A stretch of 64,000 nt of DNA. Source: Cryptomeria japonica (taxonomy: Eukaryota; Streptophyta; Pinopsida; Cupressales; Cupressaceae). Of this stretch, positions 33,630-43,674 are shown piece by piece. The DNA lies in contig NW_026729137.1 of assembly GCF_030272615.1 (NCBI RefSeq), positions 1-64,000 of the forward strand. Direction: 5' to 3'. How positions within the stretch are numbered: position 1 is the first letter of the stretch; each line of letters begins with the position of its first letter. The notes below the pieces were generated by a model. It was not told the DNA's origin, did no database searches, and saw nothing but the letters and a program-made list of their open reading frames with translations. Position numbers and translations under genes: made by a program.

Positions 33630-35945
33630 AATATTTATGGGTCGTATGGTGTACTAAGGGGTCATATGGTGTATTATGACCCCTTAGGTGTCGATATGGG
33701 TCATATGGTGTTCTATGATCCCTTAGGACACCATATGACCCCTTAGGACTCCATATGGTGTCGTTATGGGTCATATGGTGTCCTAAAGGGTCATATGGTA
33801 TTCTATGACCCCTTAGGATACCATATGATCCCTTACATGTCATTATAGGTCCTATGGTGTGCTGAGGGATCATATAGTCTCCTATGACCCCTTAGGATAC
33901 CATATGACCCCTTAGGTGTTGTTAGGGGTTGTATTGTGTTCTAAGGGTCATATGGTGTCCTATGACCAATTAGGACACCATATGGTATCGTTATGTTTCT
34001 TATGTTGTTGTATGACCCCTAGGACACCTTATGACCACTTAGGACACCATATGGTTTCATTAGGGGTCATATGGTGTCCTAAGTGGTCATATGGTCTCCT
34101 ACGACCCCTTAGGACACTATTTGACCGCTTAGGACTCCATATGGTGTCATTATGGGTCGTATGGTGTCCTATGAGGTCATATAGTGTTTTGTGACACTTT
34201 AGAATACCATTTGGTGTCATTATGGGTTGTATGGTGTGCTAAGGGGTCATATGGTGTCTTATGACCCCTGAGGACTCCATATGACCTCTTACATGTCATT
34301 ATGGGTCATATGGTGTCCTAACGGGTCATATGGTGTTCTGTGATCCCTTAGGACACCATATGATCCCTTAGGACTCCATATGGTGTTGTTATGGGTTGTA
34401 TGGTGTCCTAAAGGGTCATATAGTATTCTATGACCTCTTAGGACACCATATGGTCCCTTAGGTGTCATTAGAGGTCATATTGTTTCCTAAGAGGTCATAT
34501 GGTGTCCTATGACCCCTTAGGACACCATATGACCCCTTAAGACACCATACAACCCATAACGACACAAGATGGTGTCCTAAGGGGTCATAGGATGCCATAT
34601 GACCCCTCAAGATACCATATGACCCATAACAACACCATATGGTGCCCTAAAGGGTCATATGGTGTTCTATGACCCCTTGGGATACTATTTGGCATCATTA
34701 TAGGTCCTATGGTGTTATAATGGATCATATAGTGTCATATGACCCCTTAGATGTTGTTAGGGGTCGTATTGTGTTCGAAGGGTCATATAGTGTCCTATGA
34801 GCCATTAGGACACCATATGGTATCGTTATGTGTCTTATGTTGTCGTATGACCCCTAGGACACCTTATGACAACTTAGGACACCATATGGTGTCATTAGGG
34901 GTCATATGGTGTCCTAAGGGGTCATATGGTCTCCTAAAACCCCTTAGGACACTATTTGACCCCTTAGGACTCCATATGGTGTCATTATGGTTTGTATGGT
35001 GTCCTAAGAGGTCATATAGTGTTTTATGACCCCTTAGGACACCTTTTGGTGTCATTATGGGTTGTATGGTGTGCTAAGGGGTCATATGGTGTCTTATAAC
35101 CCCTTAGAACTCCATATGACCTCTTATGTGCCGTTATGGGTCATATGGTGTTCTATGATCCCTTAGGACACCATATGATCCCTTAAGACTCCATATGGTG
35201 TCATTATGGGTCGTATGGTGTCCTAAAGGGTCATATGGTATTCTATGACCTCCTAGGACACCATATGATCCCTTAGGTGTCATTAGAGGTCATATGGTGT
35301 CCTATGACCCCTTAGGACATCATATGACCCCTTAAGACACCATACAACCCATAACAACATCATATGGTGTTCTAAGGGGTCATAGGATGCCATATGACCC
35401 CTCAGGATACCATACGACCCATAACACCATTATATGGTGCCCAAAAGGGTCATATGGTGTTCTATGACCCCTTAGGACACTATTTGGCATCATTATAGGT
35501 CCTATGGTATTCTAAGGGATCATATAGTGTCTTATGACCCCTTAGATATTTTTAGGGGTCGTATTATGTTCTAAGGGTCATATGGTGTCCAATGACCCAT
35601 TGGACACCATATGGTATCTTATGGTGTTGTATGACCCCTAGGACACCTTATGACCACTTAGGACACCATATGGTGTCATTAGGGATCATATGGTGTCCTA
35701 AGGGGTCATATGGTCTCCTACAACCCCTTAGGACACTATTTTACCCCTTAAGACTCCATATGGTGTCGTTATCGGTCGCATGGTGTCCTAAGAGGTCATA
35801 TAGTGTGTTATGGGTCGTATGGTGTGCTAAGGGGTCATATGGTGTCTTATGACCCCTTAGGACTCCATATGACCTCTTATGTGTCGTTATGGGTCATATG
35901 GTGTCCTATGACCCCTTAGGACACATGCATGGATCTCTAGGATAC
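33630..35945. repeat. Palindrome-rich satellite with ~0.8 kb higher-order unit
   Basis: Short modules GGTCATATGGTGTCCTAAG and their reverse complements (CTTAGGACACCATATGACC) alternate for 2.3 kb. A larger unit recurs: the marker with TTAGGGGT(C/T)GTATT lies near 33916, 34750 and 35546 (about 834 and 796 bases apart). Frames within it (33916-34194, 34751-35029, 35592-35852) are echoes of this unit, not genes. Each strand can fold into many hairpins. Confidence 0.95.
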
Positions 35946-35959
35946 CATACGACCCCTGA

Positions 35960-36590
35960 GAATACCTTTTGACCCTAGAGAGGGAGAGTGGGGGAGGAGA
36001 GGGAGGAAATGGGAGAGATATACACCTAACAGATGAGGAGACTGAGATAGAGACTGAGAGGGAGAGACAAGAGATAAATGAGTGAGAGAGAGAGAGAGAG
36101 AGGTGGGGAGGTAGGGAGAGAGTGGGAAAGAGGTACACTTGACAGAGGAGGAGAGTGAGATAGAGGCAGATAGGGAGAGAGACTTAAGAGATCAAGAATG
36201 GGAGAGAGAGAGAGGCTGATAGCCAGAGATTTGATAGAGAGAAGGAGATAGACTTGATAGAAAGAGAAATGGAGCGAGAGGGGGAGAGATAAAGAGAGTT
36301 AGAGGGAAAGAAATACTTGACAAAGGAAGAGAATGGGAGGGGGAGGGAGAGGGAGAGAATGAGAGAGAGAGACACTTAAGAGATGGGGAGAGAGTGAGAG
36401 ATAGAGATATTTGAGAGAGGGGTAGAAAGAGAGGGATATATGAAAGAGAGAAAGAGGGTGAGGGAGATGAGAAAGAGACAGAGAGATACCCGAGAGAGGG
36501 AAGAAAGTAGAGAGGGAGATGCCTAAGAGACAAAAAGGTAGGGGTTAAGGAAGAGAGAGGTGGAATGTAGGGAAGAGATGAGAGACATAA
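35960..36590. repeat. Purine (GA-rich) block
   Basis: The plus strand is almost entirely G and A (AGAGAGGGAGAGA), the reverse-strand counterpart of the window's pyrimidine blocks. The conserved right flank of those blocks was not found here. Confidence 0.9.
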
Positions 36591-36858
36591 TACTGATATG
36601 AGCATGCTGATTATGGAAATTTGACTAAGTTTGAAATTTATAAGAATACTCAAAAAAATAGAATCTGCATTATAACTCTTAGAGATCTGGAACCACTCTC
36701 AAACATCCTGACAATATATACATAAAGTATAACTTAAAGTATAAGAAAGATAAAAGACAAAGAGAAATGTCACTTATACTTAAATATTATATTTTATGTA
36801 TATATCCTACTGAAAAACCTAATGGAATGTAAGTGAATTGCATTTTATTGATAGACAG
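36591..36858. other. AT-rich spacer in TIR element
   Basis: No gene or repeat seen. Confidence 0.5.
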
Positions 36859-36981
36859 AACCACGTACGTGGTTTTAGTTTTTAAACCGCATATGCGGTT
36901 AGTATGCTTTAAACCACGTACGCGGTTAGTATTCTTCAAACCGCGTATGTGGTTAGTATGTTTTAAACCATGCACGTGGTT
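36859..36981. repeat. Right subterminal array: five 26-27-bp palindromic units
   Basis: AACCACGTACGTGGTT (36859), AACCGCATATGCGGTT (36885), AACCACGTACGCGGTT (36912), AACCGCGTATGTGGTT (36939) and AACCATGCACGTGGTT (36966). Ancestral AACCGCGTACGCGGTT explains all by C/T and G/A transitions. The GCGTACGC centre is shared with the left array. Confidence 0.94.
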
Positions 36982-37084
36982 TAGCTTTGGCTAGGCAAGG
37001 AAAAATGAGCCTAAACGCGTACGGTTTTCTTTAAATTTGAAATACCCCGTGCGCATTTTGGTGTTTTTCATGTTTTTTTTTTGT

Positions 37085-37122
37085 GTGTCCACTTTTCTGA
37101 CCACCATCTTTGTGCACTTACC
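37085..37122 (-). repeat. Right terminal inverted repeat
   Basis: Read inward on the minus strand: GGTAAGTGCACAAAGATGGT then GGTCAGAAAAGTGGACAC. Confidence 0.88.
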
Positions 37123-37127
37123 TTCTT

Positions 37128-38264
37128 ACATCTTTTAATCTTAGTTGAAGAATGAAAAAAATTTGTGTTCTTGTCACCATCTGAAAGCCATAACTCTCTA
37201 GATTTTTGTCTCTAATAGATTTCCTCTCTAGCTAACACCTCCTCAAGCTGTAATTTTAGTGACTTCAATTCATCAAAAACTTGTGGCACCATACCATGTT
37301 GAAGCACATGAATATTAAAACACTCAATCGTATCTTGAATCCTTTGTTTCTTCTGAAAAATGTTCTTAAAATGCGAGATATTCCACTCCCTAGTATTCAA
37401 TTTCAAACAACTTAACTTCTTAGCAATCTAAAACATCCAGGGCCCAAAACAAAAAGGAGCAGAATTCCACCATTTCATAAGCAAAGGCAAAAAGGAAGAA
37501 TCCCTAAACCACATGGGCTCAAATTTAAATGGAGACTTAAAAGAAGCCCTATCCTCAATAACTGAAAGGGAAATTGGAAAATGATCAAAACCTGAGACCG
37601 ATAGAATAGAGGAAAAGAATTCAAAATCTGAATCAAACCAATTCTCAGATAACAAAAATCGATCTAATCTCTCAGCAATCTGAGAAAAATCCCTTCTCAT
37701 GTTTCTCCATGTGAAAACCCCATTCTGAGACTTACAATCAAAAAGGCTCATATCAGAAATGAAATCCCCAAAGTCATCCATAATACTTTTATTAGGGAAA
37801 ACACCTCCTCTTTTCTCATCTAAATCAATGATCGCATTAAAATCACCCCCGAAGATAATAAAGGAACTATGTTTTAAGGAAGAAGAAATCCTCTTTAACT
37901 CACCCCATAACTTACTCTTCCCTTGAATTCTCGATGGAGCAGAAATGTTAAAAAGCCGGAATTTAACCTTTGAAATCTTGCTTATAACTAAAGCCAACAT
38001 CCAATTTGTAGCAGATGCCACTAACTGTACCTCAATATTATAATTATTCCAAAGCAGTGCCAAACCTCCTAAAGCATCGCAAGCCGGAGAAGAAAGAAAA
38101 TTCCACCTTCTCCAAGATGAAAAAACCAAATCAGCAGACTCCTTTGACAACTTTGCTTCTTGCAACATAAAAATATCACACTTAATTAAGTCCATTTGGG
38201 ACTTAATTAAGTGTCTCTTGTTAGGGGCATTTAAGCCCCTAACATTCCAAGAAATAATTCTCAT
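37128..38264 (-). pseudogene. LINE ORF2: AP-type endonuclease and linker
   Basis: ORF2 starts at the ATG whose first base is 38264 (MRIISWNVRGLNAPNKRHLI). Endonuclease motifs are the NVRG asparagine, LQEAKL with the glutamate, FGGDFNAI, FTWRNM, RLDRFLLS and DHFPISL. The usual SDH reads FDH, but Asp and His remain. TAG codons at 37428-37430 and 37212-37214 interrupt the linker, which continues as SRELWLSDGDKNTNFFHSST up to the insertion point. The enzyme nicks target DNA to prime reverse transcription. The start codon overlaps the ORF1 stop. Confidence 0.92.
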
Positions 38265-40299
38265 TGTTCTCGAGGGGAGGTCGAAGCTCCCCTCTTCCCA
38301 TTAATTGGAGAATTTTTCCTTTCCCCAAAGCAACCTTGCAAATTACGTTTCACAGCCCCTGATCTTGTCACAAGTGGACTAGTCACGAATCTTTTACTCC
38401 TCTTTCCTTTTACACTTACAGGAGTTAGGCATGTTTTCTTAGGCCCACCAAGAGAGACTGAATGCCTCCCTTGCCCACCAGCAGGAGAAAGGGATAAAGT
38501 CTTTTGAATTCCAGCATCAGTTTCCATTTGAGTCTTAAGATTATTTGGAGGCCTACCTCTCCTAGGAGAAACCACCAATGGTGAAAAAACTAGAGTTGTT
38601 TGGACAATTGGTAAACTCTTGCATGACTTTGGAGAAGCCGGGATAAATGGATTATCTTCAAAACCCAACTCTGTTGTAGCCAAAACCACAAAAAGATTAG
38701 CAGATGCAAAGATTGGAAGGGTCGAGTTTATACCCCCCAAATCATTCTCAATTGAACAAACAACTCTATCAGTAATTCCCTCATCCATTTGATGTGCATG
38801 ATTGTTAAAAATATCATGTACTTGCTGAACCAGATTCTCATCTGGCATAATAACAGGGACAACCTCTGACGGATTACTATTCCCTAAGGAAGATTCATTA
38901 GCCATATTAATTTCAACATTCAGAGGGGAATTATTAGACACCAAATTCTTAATTTCCTAAACTAAAGAAGCATCATTAAGAAAACCTATGGCAGGTGCCT
39001 GTTTAATAGTTTCCATATCAACCACTGCATTTTTATCTAAATTCACATTCTTTGAAGAGTCCAAAACCTCCTTTTGAGTGCATGAAGACAAATTGTCGTC
39101 CTTACCCTTTGTGTGATTATTTGGCATCTTCGGGCAATCTATCATCAACGGGTGATCTACTTCATTCATCGGGGGATTACCATCCACTATACCCCCATTA
39201 TTAGAAAATGTCTTCAGTAAAGATGGACGTGAGACCGAACCCGAAGTGTGATCATTTGGTTTCCCAGAACTATGACACAATGGATTATTTTCAAGATTAA
39301 TGTGACCTATTTCTACCAATTTATGTGAAGAGACATTTCCACATCCTTCAATCGAAGGTCCCACCGACAAACTATCTTTATTAAGGGTTTTAGGGATAGA
39401 GTCAACAACCTATTGGTTTTTCTTAAAATCCACAAGTAAAGGAGCATCCAAAAGTAAAGGAGACTTAAGAAGATCCATATCTAATTTCTTAATTGACTGG
39501 TGCCAAATACCATCATGAGACTTGATATTACAAGTACGGGGGCAAACATTGTTAGGGTTAATAAGAACACGAATTTTTACCAGAACCTCCCCCTCCACAA
39601 AGTCCATTTTAGATGTTAAAAAAGTTCCAATAGAATTTCCAATTTTCTCAAGAACATCTACATCCATAAATTCAAAAGGAATTTTAGGTAAACCAAACCA
39701 AAAAGGAATAAGTTTCGAACTAGACCAAGCAGGAAAAAAAAAGGTTTCCAAGCCGCAATTGAAATTAAATGTTTTCCAAACCAATGATGTGAAGTTCTTA
39801 ATACCTCATCTCTGAAAGAAGGAGAATCAAAGACAATAATAAAAGCATTCGCAGATAATAATTGAAAATAATGCATATCCCCCCATCTTTTTTGCATTTT
39901 ATGATAAAGTTGTAACAAACTAATTTTATCACCCCAAATTTCCCCAGAAATAGCATTCGTATGCAAACAATTCGCTTTCTTATCGACATAAGAACCTAAA
40001 AGATCGATACAAGGGATAGGAGCCCAAACCTGCGATGAAGAAACCTCGAGCAGAACAGGATCAAAAGGAATCTTACTTACCTTTTCCGGACTAGCTTCCT
40101 TGAGGTTCACATTTACCTTATTTCCCACCTGCTGTGAAGAAATAGAAACCCTAGTTGCAGTCTCCTTATTTGCCAAGCCAACAACCCTAGTAAACGTTCG
40201 TTGATTACCTAGATCTAAAGACCATTTTCTCGAAAATCCCTTCAATTGCTTCTCATAATTCCCATGAGAAGCAATAATGTCCACATTATTGCTTCTCAT
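38261..40299 (-). pseudogene. LINE ORF1 (DUF4283-type, no zinc knuckle seen)
   Basis: The N-terminal half holds a DUF4283-like region: QLYHKMQKRWGDMHYFQLLS, AFIIVFDSPSFRDEVLRTSH, then after a frameshift LIPFWFGLPKIPFEF and IGNSIGTFLTSKMDF. The shift falls in a nine-A run (plus strand, about 39733-39741). TAG codons sit at 39410-39412 and 38957-38959. The remainder is a long Ser/Asn/Lys-rich tail ending at TGA 38261. I do not find the CCHC knuckle that normally follows DUF4283; the corresponding place reads NNVCPRTCNIKSHDGIW. ORF1 proteins package LINE RNA. Confidence 0.85.
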
Positions 40300-40304
40300 A
40301 ATTC
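40244..40304. repeat. Foldback at the LINE 5' junction
   Basis: ATGAGAAGCAATAATGT (40264-40280), CC, then its exact complement ACATTATTGCTTCTCAT (40283-40299): a 17-bp perfect stem with a 2-base loop. ATTGCTTCTCATAATTC also occurs as a direct repeat on either side (about 40245 and 40288). Confidence 0.93.
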
Positions 40305-40307
40305 AGG

Positions 40308-40316
40308 GTCCACATT
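40308..40316. repeat. LINE target-site duplication, right copy
   Basis: GTCCACATT, matching 28463-28471. The following flank also contains GCAATAATGTCC, which is found in the foldback as well. Confidence 0.7.
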
Positions 40317-40649
40317 ATTTTGTTTGCAATAATGTCCTTTCATGAAAAAGTTACAGGTGTTACCTTTGTTCAGTAAGAATAACATGGACTTATTCAATGC
40401 TTGTCTATCACACAATGTAAATAGCTCATTTTCAATTACCATTTTCATCATCATCTAATCTTTCTTTTAAGTAGACATCATTTAGCTTTTTACTGAGCGC
40501 TAATGTTTTGGATTACATTACTTTTTGTGTATGGAAAACACTGAGATTCTTTTTATATTAAATGAATTGAGCTAATACAACTTGAAGTACAAATGTGCAT
40601 TCATTATCAACAGTAGTAAGAACACCATTTTTAGAAAGAATGCAGAAAT

Positions 40650-40790
40650 CTGCTTTTTTACCGGGGCCTCAATATTGAGATCAAAATTTCCCACTGACAT
40701 ATTTTGTCACTTTCAATATATTTTGATTTTTCAGATGACATCAAGGTGTTCACTTTCTTGTTTTTTAAGATACCTCAAGAATAATCTATG
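40650..40790 (-). pseudogene. NIMIN-like C-terminal relic
   Basis: Minus-strand translation gives QNMSVGNFDLNIEAPVKK, collinear with QNMGVRSFDLNVESTVEE at the end of the intact NIMIN-like gene. The stretch before it (NTLMSSEKSKYIES) aligns with NTSTSVVCEKPCIGRD after one base is lost. DNA similarity covers the same span (TTTTGATCTCAAT versus TTTTGATCTGAAT). The helix and PW-F-EDF blocks are missing, so only the last third of a paralogue remains. The EAR-like FDLNIE is intact. Confidence 0.6.
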
Positions 40791-41253
40791 AGATAGTAGA
40801 ATCCACTATTTTCACATTGTGAAGTGCTCACCTTCCGCCATTGTCTACATGATTAAAACCCATCTTTGGTAATTACTTATTCCGTGTATTATATCAAATG
40901 AAGGGTGAAGATTCATTCCAAGCTGAACGCGGTTAATGTAGAGAAAGTTTAGTTCACTTGTGCCACGTCTCGCTGATGAATTTGGCGTAAAATACGTCAG
41001 ATCTGTTGCAGTCACTATTAATTTATTTGGTGTTTGTATGAAGGTCTCCAACGTGTCAAAATGAAAGCCAAAGGAAAAATGATGTTTGGCCCCCTATTCG
41101 CGGGTCCGACTATTTATTCTTCACTTCTTCAATTATTATGTTGAAGGCATACCTTATTTGAATCGGAGCAGCTGATTTGAGACATTAACGGTGCAGATTG
41201 TGTAAGAGGGGATGCAAGACGATCAAAATCATTTTGATAGTTTATTTGCGTTC
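40791..41253. other. Intergenic, no gene seen
   Basis: No recognisable coding sequence; it may include more of the NIMIN-like relic's upstream region, too diverged to align by eye. Confidence 0.45.
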
Positions 41254-42512
41254 TGTTACCCCAAGTTTTTAAACTTTCAATCATCTTTTTTAAAAGCTGT
41301 CTCGACATGTAGTCGGCCGTTTGCCAGATTTTCAAAAACCTTATCTTCTAATTCATGAGTTTTCAAACACAAGTGTTGTGGATCTAAAGTTCTAAAAATC
41401 GCCGATTCCCCGATCTCTCCCTAAATTGAAGTGTTGTCATTGGTCATGGTATGCAGGTCTATGTGATCGGGCAGTTGGGACATTTCCAAATTCTTGTACT
41501 TGGTCGTTTTTGTTGGTTCAAAACTTTGCAAAATCGTCAATTAGCCGATTGTTCTCTAAAACCCACTCCTTTGTGTCAAATGTTTTGAGTTAGTTGAGGA
41601 CCCACAAGAAGATATTCTTTTTGGACTGGTGACTTTGGCCTCAAAATGTAAAATGAGCTTTAAAGAATAAATGAGAGCTATTTTGGTGTCGGAAGAAGAA
41701 GAAGACAATGCAGAAATGTGGGATGTCTTGCTTCAGTTGATGGTAAGAAATCATGTACCATAAACTGATTAATAGTTTTTTGTTTCATAGACCCATGGCC
41801 AGTACAAGTGATGTAGCTCGTCAGGCTCTAGTAAGCCATTTTTCATATTATTTTGAGTAACTTCTCAGCTCCTCTCTGGGAACGATCATTTTCAAAGACC
41901 ATTATTTTAAAACACGGTTACTAATTGCTGTCTATATATATGTCAGATAGAAGATAGAGAAGGGGGGTTTTTCTTTTGGCAATTTTTGAATATTTGACCA
42001 TTTTCGAATAGATATTTATAAGAGAAATTTGAATGCAATTTCATGAATCATAAACTTTGGGTCACAGTTAATGAATTGTTTTGTTCTTCATATGTTCAAT
42101 ACTTTGTAATTTGGGTTAGCTTTTTATATGTTGAAACTTGAATGGATTTTGAAATTTTATGTGCACATTGTGAATATTTAGCTTTGGATAAATGTAGTGA
42201 TGATGTTTCGGTCGTTATAAATCTTTGTATTTTGGGGTAGAATCTTTGTATTTTATTCAATTATAATTTTGTCATAACATTTTACTTTTAAAGATTTTTG
42301 GTTCAAATTTCCACCTTAATTGCTTTCTTGTTAAGAGAATACCCCTAAAAAATCATAAATTATATCATAAGAGGGAGTTGTACATCTGTAAAACAAAGGA
42401 AGATTACCTATGCAATGGTGATCTTTTTAACTGTTTGTTAGTTGTTTGTCTTCATATTTGGGGCAAAGAGAGTCTATTTGTTTGTATTCTTAAAAAGACA
42501 AATCTATTAACA
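41254..42512 (+). repeat. 5' LTR of the Tat-like element
   Basis: Starts TGTTACCCCAAGTTTTTAAA and ends TCTATTAACA. Aligned by eye to the split 3' LTR, it shares long motifs such as GAGGACCCACAAGAAGATAT, GAAGAAGAAGA, CTCTAGTAAGCCATTTTTCA and GAAGATAGAGAAGGGG. Confidence 0.88.
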
Positions 42513-42519
42513 AATAATT

Positions 42520-42540
42520 TTTTGGTGACTCTACTGGAGA
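42520..42540 (+). other. Primer-binding site, Tat type
   Basis: TTGGTGACTCTACTGGAGA lies a few bases after the 5' LTR, matching the TTGGCGACTC(T/C)(A/G)CTGGGGA pattern seen after 5' LTRs of Tat elements. A weaker copy (TTGGTGACTCTGTTAAAGG) is present near 46756. Confidence 0.7.
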
Positions 42541-42599
42541 GGGAAAAGACCAGTGATTTATCTTTGCAAATTCCTAGGTTCTTCCCCAAGAATGGAAGT

Positions 42600-43600
42600 C
42601 GATGACTTTATTTGATTAAAGACCTCAAAAAATGGTTCAACGCCATATGAATTGGTAAAGTTAGTCTGAAAGGAGACAATTACCAAACAATTAGAGAAAT
42701 ATTAGTTGAAGATAACAAGATACTTCATTCGTTCTGGAATGCTCTCAAAGAAAGCATCTCTCAAGCTGAAAAGAAAAAGCTACATACATCTAAAGATCAC
42801 AAATCTTCATTACTATTGAGAAGTTTGCATCATAAATATTATCTGCTTAAAGACCTTGAACAAGAGATTCACTAGATATAGGTTGTGGCAGAGAGATTAA
42901 GATTGCTCAAAGAAGAACCATAAAATAAAAACTAGGTTTCTTATAATTACTTTATTCTTACAGAGCAAGATTTCATCGTGACATTGATTGAACCTAAGGA
43001 TTTATCAACATCATTGAATATCAATCAGCAACAAGAAAGAGTCTTGAACCAGACTGAAATAAAATAAATAAATAAATAAATAATAAAATAAAAAAAATAA
43101 AAAAAAGAATCATGAACTTTCATGGCGTGTATGCAATCAAGACAACTCGAGCAGTCATTCATTTCCCTTGAAGAAGAGGTATTTAGGAACAAAGTTTCAT
43201 CCTGATTCTGAATTAGTACCTAAAGGATTCACATCATGACTTCTTATGTGGAGTTATGGATAAACATGATCACATTACTAAAGTTGAAATGAACGCTACC
43301 ACTTGTGACTCTAGTAATACGAAAGAAGATACAAATGGTATTGCATCTAAAACTTCATCTTCCCATGAACTAGAAACTTTTTCTTTTGATATTGATAAAG
43401 AATGTTTGGGATAGAAAGCATTCTTGGAAATATCTCAAGAGAGGGTTTTTGAATCATACTTCAGACACGGAGGATTTTTTTGGATAATATTAACTCAATG
43501 CTTGCTGAAGCTAAAATAAAGATCAGGAATATGGTTGAAATGAGGTAAATTAAACGATCTTGATTTTTGCCCAAATATTTATCATTTAAATTTCTTGATT
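42600..43600 (+). pseudogene. Unrecognised degraded coding region in the element
   Basis: Frames broken by stops look protein-like (KVSLKGDNYQTIREILVEDN, HSFWNALKESISQAEKKKLH), in the position where gag would lie. No gag motif or zinc knuckle is seen. An AATAAATAAAT-rich run interrupts it near 43065-43105. Confidence 0.4.
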
Positions 43601-43674
43601 AAGGAAAGAAGTCACAAGAAGAGGTAGTATATTCTTCTAATGCTCTCAGAAAGTATCTTTACAAAGAAGATAGC

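Larger units (their letters stand above)
32108..37122. mobile_element. 5.0 kb TIR element without transposase
   Basis: The ends are inverted copies beginning GGTAAGTGCACA(G/A)AGATG, followed by GTGGTCA and, after small indels, GTGGACAC. The element sits between TTCTT duplications inside LINE ORF2, and removing it restores the ORF2 frame exactly. Inside are palindromic subterminal arrays at both ends, AT and CT microsatellites, a 2.3 kb higher-order satellite and a purine block. No transposase or any other protein domain is visible, so it must be non-autonomous. A 5-bp duplication with these ends does not match the plant superfamilies I know well (hAT 8, Mutator about 9, CACTA 3, Harbinger 3). 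Confidence 0.85.
28470..40307 (-). mobile_element. Near full-length L1-type LINE (minus), interrupted
   Basis: Minus-strand order is ORF1, endonuclease, reverse transcriptase, zinc-binding domain, RNase H, 3' untranslated region and an A tail (T run 28470-28479). Without the 5.0 kb insertion at 32108-37122 the element is about 6.8 kb, a normal length for a plant L1. A 9-base target duplication flanks it. Decay is limited: ORF1 has one frameshift and two stops, and ORF2 has a handful of stops and one frameshift. It is therefore moderately old, and the nested TIR element is younger. Confidence 0.9.

Noticed and set aside
33916-35852. Three related open frames in the satellite (about 90 codons each)
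   Set aside because: They are the same higher-order unit read three times, with opposite-strand frames equally open; no sign of protein selection.
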